Notes under the pieces: generated by a model
The model's input: only the letters and a program-made list of their open reading frames with translations
Database searches by the model: none
Told to the model about the DNA's origin: nothing
From: M3007 sp031398055
GTDB lineage: Bacteria; Bacteroidota; Bacteroidia; Chitinophagales; Saprospiraceae
Reading direction: 5' to 3'
NCBI GenBank assembly: GCA_031398055.1
Contig: JANNMS010000024.1
Location: forward strand, 1 to 64,000
Length of the DNA stretch: 64,000 nucleotides
Shown: piece after piece, positions 15,572-24,963 of the stretch
How the letters are laid out: each line of letters begins with the position of its first letter
Position numbering within the stretch: position 1 is the stretch's first letter
Position numbers and translations under genes: made by a program

Positions 15572-17956
15572 TCACACCAACTCCACCACCGTCACCCCAT
15601 CCCCTCCCTCCTTCGGTTCCGGATGGAAAAAAGTGCCCACCGACCCCCGATATTCCCGCAGTTTTTGTTTCACCAAATTCCGCAGCGTCCCATTTCCTTT
15701 GCCGTGCGTGATCCTCAAAATCGAGGCGTTCGCCATCAAAGCATCGTCCACAAATTTTTCAATGACCATCATAGCCTCGTCTTTCATCATGCCCCGGATG
15801 TCGAGTTTCGATTCAAAACCGGCGGCCCGGTCGAGGTCGGCCATGTTGCTCCACGAGGCCGTTTTCGTCGGTTCGACGGCAGGCAACAGGTCGCGGAGCG
15901 GCACATTTATCGTCAAATCGCCCATTTGGACAAAGGCTTTTTTGCCGGAAATGTCCACCACTTTGCCCGTCGCGCCGCCCGCCCGCAGTCGGACGTGTTT
16001 TCCAATTTCAATTTTTGCGGACAAATCGGGCGCGGCCTGTTCTATTTTTTGAATATCGGCGTGGATTTCGTCCACTTTTTGGACAATCGAGGCGCGGCTC
16101 GCTTTGATTTCGTCGGCCACGGCGCGCGCCTTTTCCACACTTTTTTCCTCTTTTAAAGTTTTTATCAACTTCTCGACCTCGCGCTGCGTGTTGGATTGCT
16201 GGCGGAGTTCGTGTTCTTTTTGGTCGAGTTTGAGTTGTTTTTTCTTCAAATCCAGTTCGCCGTGCATCGCATCGTAGGTTTTGACGAGGCGGTCGAGGTT
16301 GCGTTCTTTTTCGGAAATGGACTTCAATTTTTCCTCCAATTCCTGTTTTTCGGCCTGCAATTCAATCAAAATATCGTCCACCGCCGTTTCGCTGCCCGTC
16401 CGTTTTCTGGCAAAATCTATCAAATGTTTCGGTAGCCCACTTTTTCCGGCAATCTCAAAAGCATAACTGCTGCCCGGCCTGCCGACTTTCAATTCGTAGG
16501 TCGGTGACAACGTGTCCTTGTCAAAATGCATATTTCCGTTCAAAATCCCCGTGTTTCGGAAGGCAAAAACCTTCAAATTCGAGTAGTGCGTCGTCACCAC
16601 CGCAAAAACGCCGCGCCGGTGCAACTGCTGCAAAACGGCCTCGGCAATCGCGCCGCCGGGTTTCGGGTCGGTGCCGCTGCCCATTTCGTCAATCAAAACG
16701 AGGGTTTCCGGCGTGGCTTTTTCCAAAAAAATGCGGGCATTTTGCAGCCGTGAAGAATAGGTCGAAAGGTCGTCGTCGAGGCTTTGTTGGTCGCCGATGT
16801 CGGCAAAAATCTGGTGAAAAATGCCCATTTCACTCAAATCGTGCACTGGCACGAGCATCCCGGACTGCACCATCAATTGCAACAAACCGATGGATTTCAT
16901 GGCCACCGATTTGCCGCCGGCGTTCGGCCCGGACAAAACGAGGATGTGGTTTTCGGCGTGCAGCCGCAAATCGAAAGGCACCGTTTTTCGGTTCTGGCCT
17001 TTGTTTTTCAAATATAAAAGTGGATGGTACGCTTTTCTCAAATTGATAATCGGTTTTTCCCGCAAAATGGGCATCGAGGCTTTCATCGAAATGGCGAGCC
17101 GACCTTTTGCCGAAATCACGTCAAATTTGATCAACATTTCCAAATAACTCCGCAGGGTGGGCGAGTACGGCCTGATTTTGTCGCTCAAATCTTTCAAGAT
17201 TTTGAAAATCTCGCGGCGTTCCTCCATTTCGAGGTCGAAAATGTCGTTGTTGATTTCGACGACCGCGTCGGGTTCGATAAAAACGGTGCGCCCCGAGTCT
17301 GATTCGTCGTGGATGATGCCCTTGATTTTGCGTTTGTGCTCCGCCGGGACGGACAAAACGCGGCGACCGTTCCGGAAACTTTCCGGGTTTTCGGAGAGCA
17401 TATTTTTCGAGCGGTATTCTTGGACGAGTTGGCGAAAACGGTTGTCGAGTTCCCGGATTTTGCCCTGAATGTCGCGGCGGATGCGCATCAATTCGGTCGA
17501 GGCATCGGGGCGGATTTCCCCTTTTTCGGTAAAAATGGCATTGATTGCCTTTATCAAACCGTCGTCGAAGGACATCTGGCGCACCAATTCGTAGAGTTTT
17601 GGGTAAATTTCCTTTTTCTGCCCACCGAAATATTTGAAAACGTCGCGGGTGATGTACAAAATCTGGACAATCTGCTGGAACGACTCGGCGGTCAAAGTAT
17701 AACCTTCGATGTCCAACAATTTCAGCGCAGGACGGATGTCGGAAAACGTGGCAATCGGGAAACGGTCGCTTTTTTCGAGGGTCAATTTGAACTCAGAAAT
17801 CTGCCAAAGTTCGCGGTCAATCCACCCGAAATCGGTGGAAGGTTGGAGGTTTTCGACGATTTCCACGCCCATTTCCGTCAGGCACTCGCGCCGCAGCAGT
17901 TCTAAAACTTTGTCGAATTCTAATTTTTGGAAAACGTCTTTTGGTTCGAAATTCAT
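15572..17956 (-). CDS. mutS2: Endonuclease MutS2
   Basis: 794 residues. MutS2 lacks the mismatch-recognition domain of MutS and instead ends in an Smr nuclease domain; it suppresses homologous recombination and rescues collided ribosomes in other bacteria. Visible: N-terminal core (VLELLRRECLTEMG), Walker A GPNAGGKSVAMKS near residue 339, DDLSTYSSRLQN, Walker B TLVLIDEMGSGTDP, TTHYSNLK, a long coiled coil at about 510-640, a KOW-like segment (GGATGKVVDISGKKAFVQMG), and the Smr domain at the end with LDIRG and ILRITHGKGNGTLRNLV. All functional blocks are intact. Transcribed from a TACTTTTG box 47 bp upstream. Confidence 0.96.
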   Translation of the reverse strand: MNFEPKDVFQKLEFDKVLELLRRECLTEMGVEIVENLQPSTDFGWIDRELWQISEFKLTLEKSDRFPIATFSDIRPALKLLDIEGYTLTAESFQQIVQILYITRDVFKYFGGQKKEIYPKLYELVRQMSFDDGLIKAINAIFTEKGEIRPDASTELMRIRRDIQGKIRELDNRFRQLVQEYRSKNMLSENPESFRNGRRVLSVPAEHKRKIKGIIHDESDSGRTVFIEPDAVVEINNDIFDLEMEERREIFKILKDLSDKIRPYSPTLRSYLEMLIKFDVISAKGRLAISMKASMPILREKPIINLRKAYHPLLYLKNKGQNRKTVPFDLRLHAENHILVLSGPNAGGKSVAMKSIGLLQLMVQSGMLVPVHDLSEMGIFHQIFADIGDQQSLDDDLSTYSSRLQNARIFLEKATPETLVLIDEMGSGTDPKPGGAIAEAVLQQLHRRGVFAVVTTHYSNLKVFAFRNTGILNGNMHFDKDTLSPTYELKVGRPGSSYAFEIAGKSGLPKHLIDFARKRTGSETAVDDILIELQAEKQELEEKLKSISEKERNLDRLVKTYDAMHGELDLKKKQLKLDQKEHELRQQSNTQREVEKLIKTLKEEKSVEKARAVADEIKASRASIVQKVDEIHADIQKIEQAAPDLSAKIEIGKHVRLRAGGATGKVVDISGKKAFVQMGDLTINVPLRDLLPAVEPTKTASWSNMADLDRAAGFESKLDIRGMMKDEAMMVIEKFVDDALMANASILRITHGKGNGTLRNLVKQKLREYRGSVGTFFHPEPKEGGDGVTVVELV

Positions 17957-18002
17957 TGTCGAATAGTTTTTGTGTGGAACAGGTCGGGAAAAATTTTGGT
18001 TG

Positions 18003-18010
18003 CAAAAGTA
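18003..18010 (-). promoter_or_regulatory. -7 promoter box TACTTTTG for mutS2
   Basis: Minus-strand TACTTTTG, exact TAnnTTTG match, about 46 bp before the mutS2 ATG (17956). The -33 region is not clear. Confidence 0.55.
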
Positions 18011-18034
18011 TTTGAAAAAATCAAGGGCATTTTT

Positions 18035-18697
18035 TTAATCCACATCCCAAACTCGCCGCTTGCTACCACCGTTTTTTAAAACCACCCACCCATTTTCCCT
18101 CGCCATCCTCAAAACCCGTTTCCTCAATTTTTTAGGGTAAAAATTTTTAAAAATCACCCCAAATCTCGACCGCTTTTTGAAAACCCCAGCCTCCGCCAAA
18201 ACATCATAACTCGCTGACGCGCAGCGCATTCCGAGAAAAGCATAATCGTATGGACATTGAAAAATGTAAGATTTTGCGAGGCTATCGAGCGCGTTTTTTT
18301 GTTTTTGGGAAATGGGAATTTTCACCGTCGTCCGTTCCAAAACCGAGGAATCCGAGCCAAAATATCCCCAAAATTCCGCCTGCGTTTTTAATGAAAATTG
18401 GCTGTGGATATTTTTTCGGTGGGCAAACCAGTGGAATTTGCCTTTTGATTTGAAATCAAGCACCCGGTTGGGTTCAATTTCGAGGCCGACGTGGCCACCC
18501 AAAATTCCGCCGCGCCACTTTTTTTCGATGTTTTTAAATTCCTTTTTTGGCCGCGAACCATGAATAAAATGGACTTGGACATAAAATTTTTCCTGTGAAA
18601 AAAGGCCAATTGCCAACGTCAAATTGAAAATCAAAAGCAGGAAAACCCTTTTAATAACTATAAAAATATCCATTTTTTTCCCAAAATTGGCTTTCAA
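18035..18697 (-). CDS. Secreted protein, possible permuted papain-fold hydrolase
   Basis: 220 residues (or 212 from the second Met, MDIFIVIKRVF). The N-terminus is a signal peptide: IVIKRVFLLLIFNLTLAIGLFSQ. After it come GGHVGLEIEPNRVLDF and, 100 residues later, YDYAFLGMRCASASYDVLAEAG. A His in a GHVGLE strand followed by a Cys at the start of a helix is the order seen in circularly permuted NlpC/P60 (LRAT- and YiiX-like) enzymes, which suggests a lipid- or peptide-hydrolysing cysteine enzyme. This is a fold-level guess from motif order only. The C-terminal 40 residues are strongly basic. Stands alone, upstream of mutS2 in transcription order but with its own 320-bp upstream gap. Confidence 0.6.
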   Translation of the reverse strand: MKANFGKKMDIFIVIKRVFLLLIFNLTLAIGLFSQEKFYVQVHFIHGSRPKKEFKNIEKKWRGGILGGHVGLEIEPNRVLDFKSKGKFHWFAHRKNIHSQFSLKTQAEFWGYFGSDSSVLERTTVKIPISQKQKNALDSLAKSYIFQCPYDYAFLGMRCASASYDVLAEAGVFKKRSRFGVIFKNFYPKKLRKRVLRMARENGWVVLKNGGSKRRVWDVD

Positions 18698-19021
18698 ATT
18701 TCAGTGCTGAAAATTTATGAATGCAGCGTTCGACGGGCTTCAAGTCGTATGACGATTAAAAACCCATTTTAAGTTTCAAAAAATTGGGCTCCATGTTTCA
18801 TCAAAAAAAAGTGATGATTCACTCAATGATTTCAAATCCTCAGACAAGATTGAAATAATTTGATGCAAAATTAGAGCGTAAATGATGTTGAACAGTCAAA
18901 AATTCAAGTCGGCGATTCAACATTTTTTCTCTCAAAAAATCCTGTTCCGGTGAAAACAACCCTCAACACAGATTCTTCATCCATTTTTATATTTTTTTTC
19001 GCACCAACATTTCGATTAATT
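18698..19021. other. Intergenic region, 324 bp, no gene seen
   Basis: AT-rich gap between divergent genes. It contains a weak inverted pair, GTTGAA...TTCAAC (around 18889-18922), and no convincing -7 box for either neighbour. No open frame with family features. Confidence 0.5.
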
Positions 19022-21733
19022 ATGAAAGACATCTCCTTTTTCATCGCATTTTCAATCTCCATTTTCTGCCATTCCATTTCAGCCCAAGAAGGTTGGGAAA
19101 TTACTTACGGAACGCCTTCGGTGGTGGGTCGTGAAGTTTTTCATGCGTCGGATGGTAGATTTTTGGCGGTTAGTCATTTGAGTCCTGATGTATTTGGACA
19201 AGAGACAAATGGCGTACAAGTTTCCAAAGTCACTTCGGATGGCCAAGTTTTATGGGAAAAGGATGTCGTTGGTCTAAATGGAAATCATTTGGTCGCATCG
19301 AAAAATGCAGATGGTTTTTTGCGCGTCGGTAGTTTCGTTGAAAATGTTGGCCCAATTGGTTTTCGGGTGGTGACGCTCGACGAGGCCGCAAATCTTGTTG
19401 GCCAATATCTCGTGCCATTGCCCGGCCTGCTCGACAATTTTTACGGTGCGGCGGTAATGCTTTCAGATGGAGGGATTTTTATCTCTTATCCTCGTGAAGA
19501 TTTTGTCAGTGGAATTCAATGTCTGCGTTTCGATAAACAAGGGGTTCAGGTTTTTACCACGCTTTTGCCAAACGATAAACCTGAAATTTACGATGGCAAC
19601 TTGTTGGAATTGCCAGATGGCAGTATTCTGCTAATTCATCGAAATTATGAGACACGTCAAATTAAAGTGGCATCAATTCACCAAAAAGGGCAAATAAATT
19701 GGGACAAACAACCGATTCCCGATTTGAACAGTTATCATTCGGTGCTTCGCCTTTATTTTTTAGGACAAGGCCAAATAGCAATTTGTGGCCGATGGCTTTT
19801 GCAAGGCAATCAAGATTTGGGCTCGCATATTTTCTCAATTGATTCCCAAACGGGCAATTTGCTTTGGCAAAATGATTTTGAGGAATTCCCATTTTGTGAA
19901 TTCCGAACAGCAATTTCGGACGGGCTGGGAGGCGTGGTTGTCTTGGCTGATGATGTGGTTAGGACGGCTATGTTTAGATTTTCAAATACTGGGCAAAAGA
20001 TTTTTTCAAAGTCTTTCGATGTTTTGGGTACGAAAATCATAAAAACACTGGATGAAAACTTTGTTTTTGGCGGAGTGCAATATGTTCCTTTTGGAACGGG
20101 CGGGGGAGGATGGGTCTCGGACAATGTTGGCTGGGTGAAATTTGATAAAAATGGGAACACAATTTGGAAAACAATCGGTACAAAATCTTCCGGCAAGGGG
20201 ACTTATGTGCCTCGAAGCATGATTTTTGACAACACCGGTAATCTTATTTCCTTTGGAAATTATCGTGAATCTATTACGACGCCAAACTCGTCAACCAGTC
20301 TTGCTCCACTTAATCATTTTGCTAAATTGCTGCCCGATGGCCGATTATACCGTCGTTTAATAAGAGGACAAGTTTTTTATGATTCAATAACAAATTGTCA
20401 AAATGACTTGCCAGAATCTACCCTTGAAAATTGGATGGTCAAAGCCACGGCAAACGGAAAAGAGCGATTCACACAAACTTCTGGCGACGGGCAGTTCAAT
20501 CTTTGGACAAACGACAGCCTCACCGACTTGCAATTGATTCCAAAAAATGATTTTTGGGGCGTTTGCCAATCTTCTTATCCCATTGTTTTTTCTCAAAGTG
20601 ATACGGCTTTTCAAAACCTACCGGCAACTGCCGAAATCCTTTGCCCGCGTTTTGATTTGAGTGCCGGGACTTGGTTTTTGCGGCGGTGTTTTGACAATTT
20701 TTACAAAATTTCATGGTGCAATTCAGGCACGGTGCTTTCCAAAAACACTCACTTGACCGTCAAATTGGACTCGTTTTTTGAATTTAAAGCCGCAAATTTC
20801 CCGCTCGTCGCTCAAAATGGGCAAGAACTTACATTTGATGTGGGCGATGTGGCGGTCGGGGATTGTGGTTTTTTGAACCTCGAATTTTTACTTTCCTGCG
20901 ATGCTGATTCGGCACAGATTCATTGTCTTTCGGCAAAAATCCGGGCTGAAAATGTGGATTGTCTGAACCAACCCGGAGCAGCCGGTGAAACAACCGATTG
21001 CCAACCGAACCGAGGTTCATTTGACCCAAATTCAAAACATGGATTTATCGCCGGAACTGAAAAGGAAGGAGAAGTGGCCGCCGTTTCGGAAATTGAATAT
21101 CAAATCAATTTTCAAAACACGGGGTCGGACACGGCTTTTTTGGTGACGCTTTTGGATACACTTTCCGATAAATTTGATGTGGAGACAGTGGTTTTTGGGG
21201 CATCGAGTCATCCGTATCGTTGGAGCATTTATGGGCAAGGTGTTTTGAAAATTGATTTTCCGGGAATCCGGCTGCCCCACAAGTCTCAAAATGAAACTGC
21301 TTCGCAAGGTTTTGTGAAATTTAAAATAAAAATCAAACACGACCAATTGTTTGCTGGAAATGAAATTGAAAACGCTGCGGCCATTTATTTTGACTTTAAT
21401 AAACCAGTAATCACCAATAAACATCAATTGCGTTTTACAACAACTGACACAAAAACGAAAAGAAATGATGTTGTTAGTGCTATGATTTTTCCAAATCCGG
21501 CCAGCCAAGAAATCTACCTTAATTTTTCCGAGAAAATATTACCGCCGATAGTTTTGGTTAAAATCTTCAATCAAAAAGGGCAGTTTATCAAAGCCCTTTC
21601 TTTACCAAATTCATCAACAAACTATCCTAAAATTGATATTTCTGATTTATCAGAAGGTGTTTATTTTCTTCATGTTTTGCTGCCCAATCAAATGAATTTT
21701 GTGGAAAAGTTTACAGTATTTAACAAACAATGA
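19022..21733 (+). CDS. Large secreted T9SS cargo protein
   Basis: 903 residues. Signal peptide MKDISFFIAFSISIFCHSISAQ; the ATG at 19022 is preferred to GTG 18950 because it begins the signal peptide. Residues about 30-450 read as repeated blades (DGQVLWEKDV, NGNTIWKTIGT, TGNLLWQNDFE), resembling a PQQ-like beta-propeller. Then a Cys-containing region and, from about 690, SFDPNSKHGFIAGTEKEGEV ... YQINFQNTGSDTAFLVTLLDTLSDKFDVETV, a beta-sandwich found in many Bacteroidota cargo proteins (now DUF7619, related to DUF11). The last 85 residues (IFPNPASQEIYLNFSEK ... SEGVYFLHV) are a type A T9SS sorting domain. Predicted cell-surface or released protein, role unknown. Confidence 0.85.
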   Translation: MKDISFFIAFSISIFCHSISAQEGWEITYGTPSVVGREVFHASDGRFLAVSHLSPDVFGQETNGVQVSKVTSDGQVLWEKDVVGLNGNHLVASKNADGFLRVGSFVENVGPIGFRVVTLDEAANLVGQYLVPLPGLLDNFYGAAVMLSDGGIFISYPREDFVSGIQCLRFDKQGVQVFTTLLPNDKPEIYDGNLLELPDGSILLIHRNYETRQIKVASIHQKGQINWDKQPIPDLNSYHSVLRLYFLGQGQIAICGRWLLQGNQDLGSHIFSIDSQTGNLLWQNDFEEFPFCEFRTAISDGLGGVVVLADDVVRTAMFRFSNTGQKIFSKSFDVLGTKIIKTLDENFVFGGVQYVPFGTGGGGWVSDNVGWVKFDKNGNTIWKTIGTKSSGKGTYVPRSMIFDNTGNLISFGNYRESITTPNSSTSLAPLNHFAKLLPDGRLYRRLIRGQVFYDSITNCQNDLPESTLENWMVKATANGKERFTQTSGDGQFNLWTNDSLTDLQLIPKNDFWGVCQSSYPIVFSQSDTAFQNLPATAEILCPRFDLSAGTWFLRRCFDNFYKISWCNSGTVLSKNTHLTVKLDSFFEFKAANFPLVAQNGQELTFDVGDVAVGDCGFLNLEFLLSCDADSAQIHCLSAKIRAENVDCLNQPGAAGETTDCQPNRGSFDPNSKHGFIAGTEKEGEVAAVSEIEYQINFQNTGSDTAFLVTLLDTLSDKFDVETVVFGASSHPYRWSIYGQGVLKIDFPGIRLPHKSQNETASQGFVKFKIKIKHDQLFAGNEIENAAAIYFDFNKPVITNKHQLRFTTTDTKTKRNDVVSAMIFPNPASQEIYLNFSEKILPPIVLVKIFNQKGQFIKALSLPNSSTNYPKIDISDLSEGVYFLHVLLPNQMNFVEKFTVFNKQ

Positions 21734-21742
21734 TTTGAGTTT

Positions 21743-21783
21743 GCCAATTCGTCTGACGACTTTGAGTCGTCAGACGAATTGGC
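21743..21783. repeat. Perfect 18-bp-stem hairpin between two convergent genes
   Basis: GCCAATTCGTCTGACGAC and its exact reverse complement flank a five-base loop (TTTGA). It lies 9 bp after the stop of the cargo gene and 27 bp from the stop of mtaB on the other strand. There is no T tract, so it is not a standard intrinsic terminator, although it may stop both transcripts. Confidence 0.9.
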
Positions 21784-21810
21784 ATCGAAAAAAATCCGTA
21801 AAAATCTGTG

Positions 21811-23148
21811 TCATCCGCGTTCCAATCCTGCCAAAACCGCCTCGCCATCCAAACTCAAATCGCCCAATTTTACCGCCGAAATCGTGTTCACCAAACCTTC
21901 CCGAAAAGGCATTTCAATTTTCACATAATTATCTGTAAACCCAGAAATCAGCGCGGGATTTTTATGTTGTTCAAACAAAACAGGCCGCACCGTGCCCAAA
22001 AACTGCCGATAAAATTCACGCCTTTTCATCTCCGAAAGTCCGCGAAGTGCTTGATTTCGGCGGCGTCGTTCCTCGATTGGGACAACTCCCGGCATCTCGG
22101 CAGCTGGCGTGTTTGCCCGTTCGGAATAGGTAAAAACGTGCAAATACGACACGTCCAGATTTTGGATAAATTGATAGGTTTCCAAAAAATCAGACTCTGT
22201 TTCTCCCGGAAAACCAACGATGACATCGCAGCCGATGCAAGCGTGCGGCATTTGTTTTTTGATGTTTTCGACCCGTTCAAAATACAGTTCGCGGCGGTAC
22301 CGGCGGCGCATTTCAGCGAGTTGTTTATTATTTCCAGATTGCAATGGGATGTGAAAATGTGGCATAAACCGTTGACTGTCAGCGACAAACGAAATAATTT
22401 CATCCGTCAATAAATTCGGTTCGATGCTCGAAATCCGAAAACGCGAAACCGTTTCAATTTTATCCAATTCAAAAACAAGGTCGGCAAAAAGTGCTTCTTT
22501 TCTCGCCCGTTCGCCTTCAATCACCGCCGTCCCGTTCCCAAAATCTCCAATATTTACGCCGGTCAAAACGATTTCGCGGCTGCCCATTTTTGCGATTTCG
22601 CGGGCGTTTTTCACCACATTTTCAACGGTGTCGCTGCGGCTGCGGCCTCGTGCCTGCGGAATCGTGCAAAACGTGCATTTGTAATCGCAGCCGTCCTGCA
22701 CTTTCAAAAACGTGCGCGTCCGGTCGCCAAAAGAATATGAGGCATTGAACGTGTTCACCTCGCGGATTTCCCCGGCGGCGACCATGCCTTTGCCTTGCAT
22801 TTTTGACAAATCATCCACAAATTCCAAAATCCTGAATTTTTCGCCCGCGCCCAAAACCAAATCCACGCCCGGAATTTCGGCAATTTCCTGCGGTTTCAAT
22901 TGGGCATAACAACCCGTGACCACGACAAATGCACCCGGTTGTGTCCGCAACGCTTGCCGAACGATTTTTTTGCACTCGCGGTCGGCCTGCTCGGTGACTG
23001 AACAGGTGTTGATGACGAAAATGTCCGCGCCATCCTCAAATTTGACGGGTTGATAACCGCCCTGCTCGAACAATCGGGCGAGCGCGGAGGTCTCCGAGAA
23101 ATTGAGTTTGCAACCCAAGGTGTGAAAAGCAACTGTCCGAGGAGACAT
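21811..23148 (-). CDS. mtaB: tRNA t6A37 methylthiotransferase MtaB
   Basis: 445 residues. A radical-SAM methylthiotransferase that converts t6A37 to ms2t6A37 in tRNAs reading ANN codons. The UPF0004 domain has FHTLGCKLNFSE, INTCSVTEQAD and VVTGCYAQ, which supply the three cysteines of the auxiliary cluster. The radical-SAM triad is CDYKCTFCTIPQARGRSRS. GCKLNFSE and TIPQARGRSRS separate MtaB from MiaB and RimO. A C-terminal TRAM domain is present (residues about 380-440). Single gene with a TACCTTCG box 69 bp upstream; the leader contains a tandem repeat. Confidence 0.95.
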   Translation of the reverse strand: MSPRTVAFHTLGCKLNFSETSALARLFEQGGYQPVKFEDGADIFVINTCSVTEQADRECKKIVRQALRTQPGAFVVVTGCYAQLKPQEIAEIPGVDLVLGAGEKFRILEFVDDLSKMQGKGMVAAGEIREVNTFNASYSFGDRTRTFLKVQDGCDYKCTFCTIPQARGRSRSDTVENVVKNAREIAKMGSREIVLTGVNIGDFGNGTAVIEGERARKEALFADLVFELDKIETVSRFRISSIEPNLLTDEIISFVADSQRFMPHFHIPLQSGNNKQLAEMRRRYRRELYFERVENIKKQMPHACIGCDVIVGFPGETESDFLETYQFIQNLDVSYLHVFTYSERANTPAAEMPGVVPIEERRRRNQALRGLSEMKRREFYRQFLGTVRPVLFEQHKNPALISGFTDNYVKIEMPFREGLVNTISAVKLGDLSLDGEAVLAGLERG

Positions 23149-23154
23149 TTTTTT

Positions 23155-23187
23155 GAACGATAAACTATGAACGATAAACTATGAACG
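23155..23187. repeat. Tandem 14-bp repeat ACGATAAACTATGA in the mtaB leader
   Basis: Two and a third copies of AACGATAAACTATG in tandem. The same motif recurs 19.5 kb away, at 42742-42845, where it is also present as its reverse complement. Confidence 0.8.
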
Positions 23188-23216
23188 TTTTGGAAACGTG
23201 CATTTTTTTGAGATGG

Positions 23217-23224
23217 CGAAGGTA
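23217..23224 (-). promoter_or_regulatory. -7 promoter box TACCTTCG for mtaB
   Basis: Minus-strand TACCTTCG, TAnnTTYG type, identical to the boxes before the reductase and DEAD-box helicase genes. Confidence 0.45.
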
Positions 23225-23285
23225 AGAAAACTGGGGGGATGGGAGCACGGGTGACGCAGATTGGACGGATTTTCGCGGATTTTCT

Positions 23286-24098
23286 TTATTTTTCCAGCAA
23301 TTCCTGCATTCTTTTGAACTCCGGCGAGGTGGTTTGCGTGCCTTTGCAACCGAGTTCCGCCACCCGTTCTTCGATGTGTTTGATGCGGTTTTTTGGGCTG
23401 GGGTGTGTGCTCAACCACTGCGGCGGCTGGCCGGCAAACCCTTCGATTTTTTTGAAAAAACCTGCCGCCCCGTCCGCCCGGATGCCGAGACTGCACAAAT
23501 ATTGGACTGAAAAATCATCCGCCTCGGTTTCAAAATCGCGGTTGTATTTCAGCGAAGTGATGCCGACGACCATCATTTTTAGGCCGTCGCTGTTTCCCAA
23601 AAGAGCATCAGTGATTCGCCGGGCGGGCATCGTTCGAGTGACTTGGCGGGTGTAATGTCGGTTGGCGGCGTGGGCGATTTCGTGCGCCATGACCCCGGCG
23701 AGTTGGTCTTCGGAATCCACAAATTTCAAAATTCCGGTAAAAATAAAAATGTAGCCGCCCGGCGCGCAAAAGGCATTTTCGACCTCGTCGTCGTTCATAA
23801 TTTTAATTTTCCAATCAAAATCGCGGGCGTGCGCCACTTTTCCGGTCGCCAAAATGCGGTCGCGCATCCGGTTGAGGTATTTGTAAATTTCCTCGTTGCC
23901 TTTTTCGGGTAGCACCGGAGCCATTTTTTCCATGTCGAGCGAGACCAATTTTCCGATGTTCGAGTCGTCGGTCAAACTGAAAAAATTGGTGCCAACGGGC
24001 AATTCTTTTCCGCAGCGGCAACCGGAAAATAAAAAAATCAGCGACCAGCCAAAAACAGCAAGGGTTTTTGAAAAGGAAAATTTTTGCGGAAAATTCAT
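23286..24098 (-). CDS. M48 family metallopeptidase, lipoprotein
   Basis: 270 residues. Signal peptide ending in a lipobox (LIFLFSGC), so it should be an inner- or outer-membrane-anchored lipoprotein in the periplasm. The catalytic motif HEIAHAANRH is the HEXXH zinc site, and FETEADDFSVQYL supplies the third ligand (Glu) in the ExxxD order of M48 proteases. NAFCAPGGYIFIFTGIL upstream is the typical M48 strand block. Closest in design to LoiP/BepA-type proteases, which clear misfolded outer-membrane proteins, though the TPR part of BepA is missing. Encoded alone. Confidence 0.9.
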   Translation of the reverse strand: MNFPQKFSFSKTLAVFGWSLIFLFSGCRCGKELPVGTNFFSLTDDSNIGKLVSLDMEKMAPVLPEKGNEEIYKYLNRMRDRILATGKVAHARDFDWKIKIMNDDEVENAFCAPGGYIFIFTGILKFVDSEDQLAGVMAHEIAHAANRHYTRQVTRTMPARRITDALLGNSDGLKMMVVGITSLKYNRDFETEADDFSVQYLCSLGIRADGAAGFFKKIEGFAGQPPQWLSTHPSPKNRIKHIEERVAELGCKGTQTTSPEFKRMQELLEK

Positions 24099-24186
24099 TT
24101 GAAATTTTTTTTTTGAAAATAACGGCAGGCAGTTTCGGATGTTTTTAAAACAAAGATTTGCCTAAAATTTTTTCAAAAAAGGCCAA

Positions 24187-24846
24187 TCACTCGCCCCACA
24201 AAACTCCGGCAACCAATTTTTGATGCCAGCCGTCGCGTTCCAAACTGATTGAAATGCAAAGGTAAATTGACCGTGCGGCCGCGACCAAATTGGGTCGGTC
24301 AATCCATCGGCAATGAAAATCGGTGTCGGTTACAGGCAGGTCGTAAAATGTTTCGCGGTGCGAAAAACCGAGCCGGAGTTGGCTGCCCCATTCTTTGAAA
24401 ATCAGTTTTGGTTCGTCGGTTTTTATCAAAACGATGGAGCGGTCGAGGTGACCGATGTTTTCGTGGCGGATGCTTTTTGAGCGAGAACCGAGGATTTCTT
24501 GGCATTCGCAGTCGGCCAATTGGTCGAGGTTTTCGCAGCGGCAATGCAAAAAACTTTCTTTTTGAAATTCTTTTTTCAGGTAAAAAACATTCTCGGTTTG
24601 ATAATTTTCAGGGCAGGCAATTCCGGCATCGAACGAAACAATGTCCAAAAGTTGAATATGTTTGGTGGTGAGATTTGGCACTGCGCCGAACTCAGTTTCG
24701 GAAACCGGGCGGATCCATTTTGGCTTGCCGTCAGGCTGCCTGGTGAGTTGCAATTTTTGGTTTTCGTCGCGGAAAACTTCGATTCCGGCGAGGCAGCGGC
24801 CGCCGTATTTTCTGGAATTGGCCAGACAAATCAACTGCTTTTTCAT
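24187..24846 (-). CDS. Dual OB-fold domain protein
   Basis: 219 residues. Opening LICLANSRKYGGRCLAGIEV and later KWIRPVSETEFGAVP match the dual OB-containing domain family, small soluble proteins expected to bind nucleic acid. Five cysteines cluster in the middle (SFLHCRCENLDQLADCECQEI), which could hold a metal. In the second half, FYDLPVTDTDFHCRW and YLCISISLER are strand-rich. It is the third gene of a minus-strand unit after two DUF488 genes; a 113-bp spacer containing a long hairpin separates it from the second. Function unknown; the operon suggests a nucleic-acid-linked role together with DUF488. Confidence 0.7.
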   Translation of the reverse strand: MKKQLICLANSRKYGGRCLAGIEVFRDENQKLQLTRQPDGKPKWIRPVSETEFGAVPNLTTKHIQLLDIVSFDAGIACPENYQTENVFYLKKEFQKESFLHCRCENLDQLADCECQEILGSRSKSIRHENIGHLDRSIVLIKTDEPKLIFKEWGSQLRLGFSHRETFYDLPVTDTDFHCRWIDRPNLVAAARSIYLCISISLERDGWHQKLVAGVLWGE

Positions 24847-24874
24847 AGTAAAATTGGTGTTTAGTTATTGGTTA

Positions 24875-24963
24875 TTAGTTATTGGGAAATTGGTTATTAG
24901 AAAATTGGGATACTCCAATAACCAATTTTCCAATTTTCCAATAACCAATTTCCCAATAACTAA
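24875..24963. repeat. Long hairpin with tandem ATTGGTTATT motifs
   Basis: Arm 24875-24908 pairs with 24930-24963 with one mismatch (34-bp stem, 21-base loop). Within the left side, TTATTGGTTATTAG-like units repeat. It lies between the second DUF488 gene and the dual-OB gene; the last four bases overlap the DUF488 stop. Read as RNA on the operon strand it would form a strong structure that may uncouple the third gene. Confidence 0.85.

Noticed and set aside
18950..19021. GTG start 24 codons upstream for the propeller cargo gene
   Set aside because: It would bury the signal peptide behind a Ser/Phe-rich extension; the ATG at 19022 begins a clean signal peptide.
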